Part shown: piece by piece, positions 50,670-59,028 of the stretch
Layout of the letters: each line of letters begins with the position of its first letter
Numbering within the stretch: position 1 is the stretch's first letter
Assembly (NCBI GenBank): GCA_025964695.1
Contig: JAOPYK010000009.1
Coordinates: 1 to 64,000, forward strand
Reading direction: 5' to 3'
Origin: Streptosporangiaceae bacterium
Lineage (GTDB): Bacteria > Actinomycetota > Actinomycetes > Streptosporangiales > Streptosporangiaceae
Length of the DNA: 64,000 bases
Notes under the pieces: model-generated
What the model saw: the letters and a program-made list of their open reading frames with translations, nothing else
Told to the model about the DNA's origin: nothing
Database searches by the model: none
Translations under genes and position numbers: made by a program

Positions 50670-51035
50670 ATGGCGGACACCTCGAAGCCCGATTCGAAGC
50701 CCAATTCGAAGCCCGATCGCAGCGAGTGGGCTGGAGCCTTTGATCGGCTGACGAAAGAACACGAAGGTCAGTACCTCACGATCGAGCTGCTCGACCCTGA
50801 GTACGGTGATCAGCATGAGGCGGAGCGGCTGCCGTTCGCCTATGCCGCCTATGATCCGCGCGACGACGTGGTCATCGTGGCGGTCGGCGGCAACTCGCCA
50901 CGGTATCCCGTCGTGCTCCGTCACATGGTCTGGCATCCGTCAGAGGTGGACCTCGCGCCAGATGGCGCTTTCCGAGTGGTCGAGCAAGATGGCACCACCA
51001 CGCTGGTGTCGTTCTTCGCCGGTCCCGCCTCCTGA
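50670..51035 (+). CDS. DUF5335 family protein
   Basis: A 121-residue protein. After a short Lys/Ser/Pro-rich direct repeat (SKPDSKPNSKPDRSEW) it matches the DUF5335 pattern: AFDRLTKEHEGQYLTIELLD, LPFAYAAYDPRDDVVIVAVG and RYPVVLRHMVWHPSEVDL. Function unknown; members are common in actinobacteria and archaea. Start ATG at 50670 has AAGGAG nine bases upstream; an ATG at 50661 follows that site directly. It stands alone. Confidence 0.8.
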   Translation: MADTSKPDSKPNSKPDRSEWAGAFDRLTKEHEGQYLTIELLDPEYGDQHEAERLPFAYAAYDPRDDVVIVAVGGNSPRYPVVLRHMVWHPSEVDLAPDGAFRVVEQDGTTTLVSFFAGPAS

Positions 51036-51150
51036 CGGCCAGGTCGGGGTCGGCCGGCCACCCGGCTCAGCCTCGTCCGGCGAGGCCGAGCCAGTAACTG
51101 GCCGATGTCCTGGCCGATCGCTGGCCGATGACGGGTCGATCGCTGGCAGA

Positions 51151-52026
51151 TCACTGCCGGAGCAGGTCGGTCTGGGCCTCGGTGACCAACCGCTGCAGGT
51201 GCAGGCCGCGCTCCGCGTTCAGTTCGGATGGCGTGCCCTGTGCCACGGCTTCGGCGAACTCCTGGAACATGATCTCGAAGGCGTCCGGCCCGACCACCTC
51301 CGCGCAGTCGATCTCCGCGGCGCCACCCGAGCCGAAGATCTCAACCACGGCACGCGGTTCGACCTCGACCGCGGCCGACAGGGAGGCCTCGCTGAACCGG
51401 CCGCCCTGGTGTTCGAGCATGAGCCCGATCCACCCCTCCGGATCGCCGTGCGCGCTCACCCCGACCACCGTGCCCAGTGCGGCGTCGAGCAGGTCGAGCA
51501 GATGCGGCCCCTCGTGCATCAGTACGCCGAACTCGAACCGCGGCCGGTTCGCCGGCGACGCTCCCGGAGGCGGCCCGGAGACCACCCGCCCGCTGCCTCC
51601 CATCCGTCTCGTCCGCGGCACAGCACTGGTCAGGAAATGCCGTACGGGGGGCGCGTAGCGCCAGGTCAGCCCGAGTTGCGAGACGACATGGGAGAGCGCC
51701 ACCGCTTGGGCCACCTGTTCAGCCCCGGACAGATCGACGGCGATCGGAATCTCCAGGAACACCGCCGTGGACCGTCGTGCCGCGGCCACGGCCAGATCGG
51801 GCTGCGCCACCGGGGACACGGCCAGCGTCACCGCGTCGCAGTGATCGAGCAGCTCCTCATAGCGATCGAATACCGGCACTCCGTATTTGGCCGCGAGGCG
51901 ACCGGCATGGTCCGAAGAACGCGCCCAGACTCCAGCGAATTCGGCGTCTGGACATGCGGCTAACGAGGGGGCATGGACCTCTGTGGCCCTGCGACCCGCA
52001 CCTGCGAGACCAATCGCGACCGCCAT
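51151..52026 (-). CDS. Gfo/Idh/MocA-family oxidoreductase lacking the EKP lysine
   Basis: A 291-residue Rossmann-fold dehydrogenase-like protein. IGLAGAGRRATEVHAPSLAA is the NAD(P)-binding start, and SAHGDPEGWIGLMLEHQGG lies in the C-terminal alpha/beta domain. The family's catalytic motif EKP is EIP here (Glu92-Ile93-Pro94), so the usual Lys is replaced by Ile. It may be a non-enzymatic or altered member. Start ATG at 52026 has GAGG upstream. It is divergent from the sugar-phosphate operon (280-base gap, no gene in it), suggesting a role in the same sugar pathway. Confidence 0.8.
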   Translation of the reverse strand: MAVAIGLAGAGRRATEVHAPSLAACPDAEFAGVWARSSDHAGRLAAKYGVPVFDRYEELLDHCDAVTLAVSPVAQPDLAVAAARRSTAVFLEIPIAVDLSGAEQVAQAVALSHVVSQLGLTWRYAPPVRHFLTSAVPRTRRMGGSGRVVSGPPPGASPANRPRFEFGVLMHEGPHLLDLLDAALGTVVGVSAHGDPEGWIGLMLEHQGGRFSEASLSAAVEVEPRAVVEIFGSGGAAEIDCAEVVGPDAFEIMFQEFAEAVAQGTPSELNAERGLHLQRLVTEAQTDLLRQ

Positions 52027-52306
52027 GACCTCACTGTAGAACAGCAACGGCGACGGGTTACGGGCGCACCCTAATGGCAGCGCAGGGCCTTCGAGAGCAC
52101 AGTGACCAGAACACGCTCGATCGCCAACTGATCATCGATGATGCTGCCTGTTTCAGCCGGAACCGCCCCACTGCGTCACGTCGAGCGCCGGGGCCATCAC
52201 GCAAAGCCACGGAATGCGCTCAGACGTTGCGCGTTTATGAGCATTTGTGTTATCAAAACATCACTACTGATCACAGCTGCCGGTGGCGGCTCAGAACGGA
52301 GTTGCC

Positions 52307-53200
52307 GTGACGACCCACGTCGAGACCGAGATCGCCGACCAGCCGGCCTGCTGGCAGCGGGCCGCGGACCTTGCCGCCACGCCCCTGCCCGGTCTGCCGG
52401 ACCACGGCGAACGGGTCGCCGTGGTGGGCTGCGGCACCTCGTTGTTCATCGCGCAGGCGTACGCCTCGCTCCGGGAGAGCGCGGGGCTGGGCGAGACCGA
52501 TGCCTTCGCCGCCTCGGAGATGCCGCTCGGACGCCGTTACGACCGGGTGCTGGCACTGACCAGGTCCGGCACCACCACCGAGGTCCTCGACCTGCTCGGC
52601 CGGCTGCGCGGCACGGTGGCCACCACGGCCATCACCGCCGATCCCGCGACCCCGGTCATGACGGCCGCCGAGCAGCTGGTGGTGCTGGACTTCGCCGACG
52701 AACGCTCAGTCGTGCAGACCCGGTTCGCGACCACCGCGCTCACCCTGCTGCGCGCCCATCTCGGTGCGGACCTCACCCGCGCCATCGCCGACGCCACGCG
52801 CGCCGTCGACGAGCCGCTCCCGGCCGGAGTGGTCGACCGAACCCAGTTCACGTTCCTGGGCACGGGCTGGACCGTCGGCCTCGCGGCCGAGGCGGCGCTG
52901 AAGATGCGTGAGGCCTCACTGAGCTGGACCGAGTCGTACCCGGCCAAGGAGTACCGGCACGGCCCGATCGCCATCACCGACGAGCGGTCGGCGGTATGGA
53001 TGTTCGGGCGCGCTCCCGAAGGGCTGGCCGAGCAGGTCGCGGCGACCGGAGGCCTCTGGGTGGAGCAGGAGCTCGACCCGGTCGCCTCCCTCGTCGTCGC
53101 GCAGCGCCTGGCCCTTGCCCTGGCCACCGCCCGAGGCCTGGACCCGGACTCCCCGCGGCACCTGACCCGCTCGGTCATCCTGCGCTCGGCCTCCGTCTGA
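52307..53200 (+). CDS. SIS-domain protein, AgaS-like (sugar-amine isomerase/deaminase)
   Basis: A 297-residue protein with two SIS domains: VAVVGCGTSLFIAQAYASLR with LTRSGTTTEVLDLL in the first and FLGTGWTVGLAAEAALKMRE with SYPAKEYRHGPIAI in the second. This is the layout of AgaS and of the isomerase half of GlmS; AgaS converts galactosamine 6-phosphate to tagatose 6-phosphate with release of ammonia. GTG start at 52307 follows CGGAG. First gene of a five-gene operon with an aldolase, a GH4 enzyme and two PfkB genes. The spacer 52027-52306 contains an AT-rich promoter-like patch around 52235-52270. Confidence 0.87.
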   Translation: MTTHVETEIADQPACWQRAADLAATPLPGLPDHGERVAVVGCGTSLFIAQAYASLRESAGLGETDAFAASEMPLGRRYDRVLALTRSGTTTEVLDLLGRLRGTVATTAITADPATPVMTAAEQLVVLDFADERSVVQTRFATTALTLLRAHLGADLTRAIADATRAVDEPLPAGVVDRTQFTFLGTGWTVGLAAEAALKMREASLSWTESYPAKEYRHGPIAITDERSAVWMFGRAPEGLAEQVAATGGLWVEQELDPVASLVVAQRLALALATARGLDPDSPRHLTRSVILRSASV

Positions 53201-53201
53201 G

Positions 53202-53636
53202 ATGTTCCTGACCGTCACGCTCAACGCGGCCCTCGACGTCACCTACGAGGTGGGACGGCTGGCTCCGGGCGCCATGCACCGGGTCGGCGCGCCCTCCGAA
53301 CGCGCGGGCGGCAAGGGGATCAATGTCGCCCGGGTCCTGCGCGCCCTGGGCGAGACGGTCTGTGTGACGGGTTTCGCGGGCGGCCTGGCCGGCAGGGCTT
53401 TCCGGGCCGACCTGAGCTCGGCGGCCATCCCGGCCGAGCTGGTCACGGTGGTGGGAGAGACCCGCCGTACGGTGACGGTGGTCGAGACGGTCACCGGCGA
53501 GGCGACCCTGCTCAATGAGCCCGGGCCGCAGCCCACGAACCTCTGGCCGACAAACCGGCAGCCCACGAACCCGCGGCCCGCGGGCCCGTCGACAAGAGGC
53601 CGGTCGGCGACCCCCCTGAGCCAACGGACCCCCTGA
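53202..53636 (+). pseudogene. PfkB-type sugar phosphate kinase, 3'-truncated
   Basis: The first 108 residues are a good PfkB start: MFLTVTLNAALDVTYEV, ERAGGKGINVARVLRALGE and VTVVETVTGEATLLNEPGP, as in 1-phosphofructokinase or tagatose-6-phosphate kinase. After NEPGP the protein turns into a Pro/Thr/Asn-rich repeat (PQPTNLWPTNRQPTNPRPAG) and ends at 144 residues, less than half the usual 310. The catalytic Asp region (GAGDxxxAG) is absent. CAGCCCACGAACC occurs twice, 30 bases apart (53529 and 53559), at the junction. It begins one base after the SIS stop and ends 13 bases before the aldolase start, so operon order is intact. Probably inactive. Confidence 0.8.
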
Positions 53637-53649
53637 GCTAAGGAGCCTC

Positions 53650-54513
53650 ATGCCGCTCGTCCCCACCTCGGCCATCGTCGACGCCGCCCGCGCCGAAGGC
53701 CGGGGCGCCGCCGCCTTCAACGTCATCCAGATCGAGCATGCCCAGGCGATCGTCGCGGGCGCGCGACAAGCGGGTGCCCCGGTCATCCTGCAGCTCAGCG
53801 AGAACGCGGTCCGCTACCACGGTGCGCTGCGGCCGATCGCCGCGGCGGCCCGTGCCGTCGCGGAGGTCGCCGAGGTGCCGGTGGCCCTGCATCTCGACCA
53901 CGCCATCGACCCCGAGCTGGTCCGCGAGGCCGTCGCGCTCGGTTTCGGCTCGGTGATGTACGACGCGTCCGCCATGGACTACGACGACAACGTCACGGCC
54001 ACCGCCGAGGTGACCCGGCTCTGTCATGAGCACGCCATGTGGGTGGAGGCCGAACTCGGTGAGATCGGCGGAAAGGACGGCGTGCACGCGCCCGGTGCCC
54101 GTACCGACCCCGGTGAGGCGGCCGCCTACGTGGCGGCCACCGGCGTGGACGGCCTCGCGGTCGCGGTGGGCACCTCGCACGCCATGCTCACCCGAGACGC
54201 CACCCTGGACTTCGCCCTCATCACCGCACTGCGCACCGCCGTGCCGGTGCCGCTTGTGCTGCACGGCTCCTCCGGAGTGGCCGACTCCGACCTGGCGGCC
54301 GCAGTCACCGCCGGAATGACCAAGGTCAATATCGCGACCCAGCTGAACAAGGTGTTCACCGGCGCCGTACGCGAACGGCTCGCGGCCGATCCCGCGTTGG
54401 TGGACACCCGCCGGTATCTCGGTGCCGGACGGGACGCCACCGCCACCGAGGTGGCCCGACTGCTCGGCGTGCTGCGCTCCTCCACCACTCTCATGGAAGG
54501 CTCTACGGTATGA
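53650..54513 (+). CDS. Class II ketose-bisphosphate aldolase (GatY/KbaY type)
   Basis: A 287-residue zinc aldolase. Zinc and substrate motifs are visible: VALHLDHAID (first His), GFGSVMYDASAM, EAELGEIGG, AVAVGTSHAM and LVLHGSSGVADSDL, then GMTKVNIATQLNK. The family splits tagatose 1,6-bisphosphate or fructose 1,6-bisphosphate into dihydroxyacetone phosphate and glyceraldehyde 3-phosphate. With an AgaS-like gene and a GH4 alpha-galactosidase in the operon the tagatose form is more likely. Start ATG at 53650 after AAGGAG. Confidence 0.9.
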   Translation: MPLVPTSAIVDAARAEGRGAAAFNVIQIEHAQAIVAGARQAGAPVILQLSENAVRYHGALRPIAAAARAVAEVAEVPVALHLDHAIDPELVREAVALGFGSVMYDASAMDYDDNVTATAEVTRLCHEHAMWVEAELGEIGGKDGVHAPGARTDPGEAAAYVAATGVDGLAVAVGTSHAMLTRDATLDFALITALRTAVPVPLVLHGSSGVADSDLAAAVTAGMTKVNIATQLNKVFTGAVRERLAADPALVDTRRYLGAGRDATATEVARLLGVLRSSTTLMEGSTV

Positions 54514-55898
54514 CCGGCCCATTGACCAGCCCCCCGCCCCGTCCGCAGAACCGCCCGTCGAGCCATCCGGCGATCCGGATCGCGTTCGTCGGTGCCGGCT
54601 CGGTCACCTTCACCCGGCAGCTGCTGCGTGACATCTTCTCCTTCCCCGAGCTCGCGGACGTGCGGATCGCCCTGCACGACATCGACGCCGAACGGCTGTC
54701 GGTGGCCGAGGCGCTGGCGCACCGTATGGCGGAACGCCACGGCGCCAAGCCGCAGATCGTCGCCAGCACCGACCGGCGCACCGCGCTGGAGGGCGCCGAG
54801 GTGGTGGTCAACATGGTCGCCGTCGGCGGCCATCAGGCCACGGTGACGGACTTCGAGGTGCCCGCGCGCTTCGGACTCCGGCAGACGATCGGCGACACCC
54901 TCGGCATCGGCGGGATCTTCCGAGCACTGCGCACGTTCCCGCTGCTGGAGGCGCTGGCCGCCGACATGACCGCAGTGTGCCCGGACGCGTGGCTGCTCAA
55001 CTACACCAACCCGATGGCCATGAACCTGCAGTACCTCGCCACGATCGCCCCCGGCCTCAAGACCGCCGGGCTCTGCCATTCGGTGTACTGGACCGTACGG
55101 GGCCTGTGCGACATCGTCGGTGTCCCGCACGAGGAGGTCGACGTCGTCTCGGCCGGCGTCAACCACCAGGCGTGGATCCTGCGCTGGCTGCACCAGGGCC
55201 GGGATCTCTATCCGGCACTGGACGCGGCGATCGCCGGTGACCCCGAACTGCGCCGCCGGGTACGGGTGGACATGTACCGGCGGCTCGGCTTCTACCCGAC
55301 CGAGACCAGTGAGCACTCGTCCGAGTACGTCCCGTGGTATCTGCGCCATGACGCCGAGATCGAACGGCTGCGCATCCCGGTCGACGACTACGTGAAGATC
55401 AGCGCGGACAACCTCGGCGAGTACGTCGGCGTCCGGGAGAGCCTGGCGGCCGGTCGCGACCCCGAGCCGGGGGCGAGCGAGGAGGAGGACGCCGCCGAAT
55501 ACGCCCCGCAGGTCATCCACAGCCTCGCCACCGGAACGCTGCGCACCATTCAGGTCACCACGGCCAACACCGGACTGATCACCAACCTGCCCGCGGGCGC
55601 GGCGGTCGAGGTCCCGGCGACCCTGGACCGGCTCGGTGTGCATCCGCACCACGTGGGGGCGCTGCCGCCGCAACTCGCCGCACTCAACCGGAGCTTCCTC
55701 AACGTGGTGGAACTGGCCGTCGCCGCCGCCGTGGAGGGTGATCCCCGGCATGTCCGGCACGCCGCCATGTCCGACCCCGCCACCGCCGCGGCGCTGACGG
55801 TGGACGAGATCTGGGCGCTCTGCGACGCCATGGTGGCCGCCCACGGCGACGCCCTGCCGCCCGCACTGCGCGTCCCGCTCCGCCCGGAGTCGCACTGA
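54510..55898 (+). CDS. GH4 family glycosidase, alpha-galactosidase (MelA) type
   Basis: A 462-residue NAD- and metal-dependent GH4 enzyme. IAFVGAGSVTFTRQLLRDIF is the NAD-binding loop, LLNYTNPMAMN binds the metal and substrate, and GLCHSVYWTV holds the metal Cys. The CHSV form is the one found in alpha-galactosidases of the family, in contrast to CHE in alpha-glucosidases and CDMP or CN-I/V-P in 6-phospho enzymes. GVNHQAW supplies the His of the metal site. It overlaps the aldolase gene by four bases and the next kinase gene by one base. Confidence 0.9.
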   Translation: MTGPLTSPPPRPQNRPSSHPAIRIAFVGAGSVTFTRQLLRDIFSFPELADVRIALHDIDAERLSVAEALAHRMAERHGAKPQIVASTDRRTALEGAEVVVNMVAVGGHQATVTDFEVPARFGLRQTIGDTLGIGGIFRALRTFPLLEALAADMTAVCPDAWLLNYTNPMAMNLQYLATIAPGLKTAGLCHSVYWTVRGLCDIVGVPHEEVDVVSAGVNHQAWILRWLHQGRDLYPALDAAIAGDPELRRRVRVDMYRRLGFYPTETSEHSSEYVPWYLRHDAEIERLRIPVDDYVKISADNLGEYVGVRESLAAGRDPEPGASEEEDAAEYAPQVIHSLATGTLRTIQVTTANTGLITNLPAGAAVEVPATLDRLGVHPHHVGALPPQLAALNRSFLNVVELAVAAAVEGDPRHVRHAAMSDPATAAALTVDEIWALCDAMVAAHGDALPPALRVPLRPESH

Positions 55899-57124
55899 TG
55901 ACCGATGCCGCCCCCGGTACGAGCCGTACGCCCACCGGCACGGCCCGTACGGCCGACGGCTCGGCCGTACCCGGACGTGCGGTCGGCACGACCCGGACGA
56001 CAAGCGGTACGCGCCGCACGACCGCCGCAACGACCCAATTCGATCTGCTGGTCATCGGGGACGCCAACCCGGACGTGCTGGTGTCCGGTGCTCCCGAGAC
56101 GCCGCCGGCGGGACAGGTCGAGACGCTGGTCGACGGCGGCACCCTCGCCCTCGGGGGTTCGGCGGCGATCGTGGCCCACGGCGCCGCCCGGCTCGGCCTG
56201 TCCACCGCGCTGGTCGCGATGGTCGGCCGGGACGCGGCCGGGGACTTCGTGCTCGACACGCTGTCCGCCGCCGGGGTGGACATCAGCGGCTGCGTCCGGC
56301 ACGAGAGCCTGCCTACCGCGCTGACGGTGTGCCTCAACCGCCCGGAAGGCGACCGGGCGATCCTCACCGCGCCCGGCTGCCTGCCCGCCTTCGGCCCAGA
56401 GCATGTGCCCGCCGTGGCCGTCCGCCACCTGCACGCCGCCTCCTATTTCCTGCAACCGCGGCTGGCCGCCGGACTGGCCGGGCTGTTCGCCAGGTTCAGG
56501 CAGGCGGGGGCGTCCACCTCGCTGGACACCAACGACGACCCGGCGGGCGGATGGCGACTCGCTCCGGGCCTGCTCGCGGCTTGCGACCTGCTGCTGCCCA
56601 ACGAGGCGGAGGCCGTCGCGCTGGCCACCGCGCTGCCGGGTGATCCGGCGGAGACAGCCGCACTCTCCGCCCGGAGCGAGGCCTTCACCGCGGGCCTGTC
56701 GAGGCGCGCGGAGACCGTGAGTCCCTTGCCCATCGAAGCCGAGGCCTTCGCCGCCGCACGGCCGAGACCCGAGGAGTCCGCAGCCGCACTCGCCGCGGCG
56801 CTGGCCACGTTGGCGGCGAACGGCCCGATCCCGGTGGTCAAGCGCGGTGGCCGAGGTGCCCTGGCCCGCTCGGGTGACGTACTCCTCAACGCCCGCGGCC
56901 CGGCGGTCACCCCCATCGACACGGTGGGGGCGGGCGACGGCTTCGACGCGGGCTTCCTGGCGGGCTGGCTCGCCTCAGGAGATCTCTCCCAGTCGCTGGC
57001 GTGGGGCTGTGCCTGCGGCGCGCTCTCCACCCGCGCCACGGGCGGCACCGCGGGCCAGCCTACCGCCGCCGAGGCCACCGCCCTCGCCGCCCAGGTCCAG
57101 ATCACCGACGTTGCCTCCGCATGA
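55898..57124 (+). CDS. PfkB/ribokinase-family carbohydrate kinase
   Basis: A 408-residue sugar kinase with an extra Thr/Gly/Arg-rich N-terminal tail of about 45 residues (GTSRTPTGTARTADG, GTTRTTSGTRRTT) that looks disordered. The kinase proper starts at FDLLVIGDANPDVLVSG, has GGTLALGGSAAIVAHGAARL, and the catalytic site DTVGAGDGFDAGFLAGWL with the base Asp near the C terminus. It is complete, unlike the truncated PfkB gene of the same operon, and may have taken over its role. ATG overlaps the GH4 stop by one base (TGATG). Confidence 0.88.
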   Translation: MTDAAPGTSRTPTGTARTADGSAVPGRAVGTTRTTSGTRRTTAATTQFDLLVIGDANPDVLVSGAPETPPAGQVETLVDGGTLALGGSAAIVAHGAARLGLSTALVAMVGRDAAGDFVLDTLSAAGVDISGCVRHESLPTALTVCLNRPEGDRAILTAPGCLPAFGPEHVPAVAVRHLHAASYFLQPRLAAGLAGLFARFRQAGASTSLDTNDDPAGGWRLAPGLLAACDLLLPNEAEAVALATALPGDPAETAALSARSEAFTAGLSRRAETVSPLPIEAEAFAAARPRPEESAAALAAALATLAANGPIPVVKRGGRGALARSGDVLLNARGPAVTPIDTVGAGDGFDAGFLAGWLASGDLSQSLAWGCACGALSTRATGGTAGQPTAAEATALAAQVQITDVASA

Positions 57125-57244
57125 TCACTCGCCCACACGCGCCAATGGCCAGAGATACAGCCACGGCGCTGAGGGTGATGAAGTACGCATAGAGAGTGAG
57201 CGGGTGACGCACGAAGTGGCTATTAACTTGCGTGAAATCTGCTC

Positions 57245-57250
57245 TATAGT
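57245..57250 (+). promoter_or_regulatory. -10 element just before the DeoR gene; leaderless transcript likely
   Basis: TATAGT ends six bases before the ATG at 57257. Transcription would then start at or within a few bases of the A of the ATG. No ribosome-binding site exists in between. The -35 region around 57223-57228 is weak. Confidence 0.6.
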
Positions 57251-57256
57251 GATCGA

Positions 57257-58021
57257 ATGCGGCAACAGGAGCGCCTCGGGCTGATCCTCGACCGGCTGGC
57301 CCAGCACGGCTCGGTCTCCGTCATCGAACTCACCACCGATCTGCAGGCCTCGGCCGCTTCCATCCGGCGCGACCTCCAGGCTCTCGAGGAACAGCAGCTG
57401 CTCAAGCGGACCCATGGCGGCGCGGTGTCCGCCGAGGTGATCTACGAGCTGCCGATGCGCTACCGAGCGGGACGCCATCAGCAGGAGAAGCTGCGGATCG
57501 CGCAGGCCGCCGCGCGGCTGGTCATCGACACGGTGCATTCGGTGGGACTGGGCGGCGGCACCACCACGACCGAGCTGGCCAGGGTCCTGGGCGCGGCCGG
57601 CCGCTCACTGAAGGTCGTCACCAACGCGCTCAACATCGCCGGTGACCTGTCCGTCCGGTCCGCGATCGACCTGGTCGTGACCGGTGGCAGCGTACGGCCC
57701 GAGTCGTACGAGCTGGTCGGCCCGATCGCCGACCGCGCGCTGTCGGGGATCAACCTCGACCTGGTCTTCCTCGGCGTCGACGGCATCGAGGCCACCGGCG
57801 GCATCAGCACCCACGACGAGGTCGAGGCACAGACCGACCACTGCCTCATGCGGACCGCCGCCCGGGTGGTGGTGCTGGCCGATGGATCGAAGGTCGGCAA
57901 GCGAGCCTTCTCCCGGATCGCCGATACGAACGAGATCGCCATGCTCATCACCGACGCCGCCGCGGACCCGGCCGAGCTGGACCGGCTCCGCGCCGCCGGC
58001 GTCGAGGTCACCACCGTCTGA
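57257..58021 (+). CDS. DeoR/GlpR-family transcriptional regulator
   Basis: A 254-residue sugar-responsive repressor. The N-terminal winged helix has RLGLILDRLAQHGSVSVIEL with ASAASIRRDLQALEEQ, and KRTHGGAV is the family's wing. The C-terminal DeoRC sensor has the sugar-phosphate loops VGLGGGTTTTELARVL, TNALNIAGDL and DLVFLGVDGIEATGGIS. It lies 132 bases behind the sugar operon and faces the ABC importer genes, so it probably controls both with a sugar phosphate as inducer. Probably translated from a leaderless mRNA. Confidence 0.92.
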   Translation: MRQQERLGLILDRLAQHGSVSVIELTTDLQASAASIRRDLQALEEQQLLKRTHGGAVSAEVIYELPMRYRAGRHQQEKLRIAQAAARLVIDTVHSVGLGGGTTTTELARVLGAAGRSLKVVTNALNIAGDLSVRSAIDLVVTGGSVRPESYELVGPIADRALSGINLDLVFLGVDGIEATGGISTHDEVEAQTDHCLMRTAARVVVLADGSKVGKRAFSRIADTNEIAMLITDAAADPAELDRLRAAGVEVTTV

Positions 58022-58029
58022 AGCAGGTT

Positions 58030-58138
58030 ATGTGGCCGGTCGTGTGGCCGGTCATGTGAAGCCGGTCACGTGGCCGGTCGTGTAGTCGGTCATGTGAAGC
58101 CGGTCATGTGAAGCCGGTCATTCGCGAGCCGGTCATTC
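58030..58138. repeat. Tandem degenerate 12-15 bp repeats between convergent genes
   Basis: About eight copies of a unit like ATGTGAAGCCGGTC or GTGTGGCCGGTC run without interruption from 58030 to about 58138. The unit is (A/G)-(T/C)-GT-(GG or GAAG)-CCGGTC. They fill the gap between the DeoR stop and the stop of the second permease gene. No hairpin of terminator type is evident. Confidence 0.75.
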
Positions 58139-58146
58139 GGTATCGG

Positions 58147-59028
58147 CTATTTGAAGCCGGATGAGGCGATCGACCGGACGAAGAAACGCTGCGCGATCAC
58201 GAACAGCACGAGGACCGGGACCTGACTGGTCACGGTGGCGGCCATCAGCATCGGCCAGTTGGTGAGGTGCGCCCCCTGGAAGTTCTGCAGCCCCATCTGG
58301 ATGGTCATGTTCCCGGGACTCTGGATGGCGATCAGCGGCCACAGGAAATCGTTCCACACGTTCAGGAACGTCAGCACCGACAGGGTGGCCAGGGTCGGCC
58401 CCATCAGCGGCAGCAGGACCTTCCAGAGCGTGCGCAGCCGGCCGGCCCCGTCGATCCGGGCGGCTTCCTCCAGCTCGCGGGGCACGGTAGTGAAGAACTG
58501 CCGCATGAGGAACACCCCGAACGGGGTCGCGAGGTTGGGTGCGATCAACGCGCCGAGCGTGTCGGTCAGATGCAGGTCGCGCACCACGATGAGCGTGGGC
58601 AACATGACGATCTGGAAGGGCACCATCAGGGTGGCGAGCACCGCGATGAACAGCAGCCGGCTGCCGAAGAAGCGGATGCGGGCGAAGGCGTACCCGGCCA
58701 GCGAGCAGAACACCAGGTTGCCCAGCACACAGGCGACCGACACGATCGTGCTGTTGATCAGCCACTGGCCCAGCGGTCCCTCGTGCCAGGCGTCGAGGTA
58801 GTTCTGCCAGTGAACGCCGCCCGGCAGGCCCGGCGGGAAGCGCAGGGTCTCCTCCTGAGTGGAGATCGACAGCAGCACCATCCAGACCAGCGGAGCGAGC
58901 ATCACCGCCGACAGCGGGATGAGCACCAGATGCAGCGGGCTGGGCAGGTGGAACCGCCGCCGGGACGGACGCGGCTCGGCCGCCGTCCGGGACGCCTCCG
59001 GCAGCCGGGGCAGGGTCGTCTGGGCCAT
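58147..59028 (-). CDS. ABC sugar importer permease 2 (MalG type)
   Basis: A 293-residue membrane permease of the carbohydrate uptake CUT1 family. Six hydrophobic segments; the EAA loop is EEAARIDGAGRLRTLWKVLLPL, which contacts the ATPase. FLNVWNDFLWPLIAI is characteristic of MalG-like subunits. The ATG overlaps the stop of the preceding permease by one base. No ATP-binding gene is next to the importer, so it presumably uses a shared MsiK-type ATPase encoded elsewhere, as is usual in streptomycetes and relatives. Confidence 0.92.
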   Translation of the reverse strand: MAQTTLPRLPEASRTAAEPRPSRRRFHLPSPLHLVLIPLSAVMLAPLVWMVLLSISTQEETLRFPPGLPGGVHWQNYLDAWHEGPLGQWLINSTIVSVACVLGNLVFCSLAGYAFARIRFFGSRLLFIAVLATLMVPFQIVMLPTLIVVRDLHLTDTLGALIAPNLATPFGVFLMRQFFTTVPRELEEAARIDGAGRLRTLWKVLLPLMGPTLATLSVLTFLNVWNDFLWPLIAIQSPGNMTIQMGLQNFQGAHLTNWPMLMAATVTSQVPVLVLFVIAQRFFVRSIASSGFK

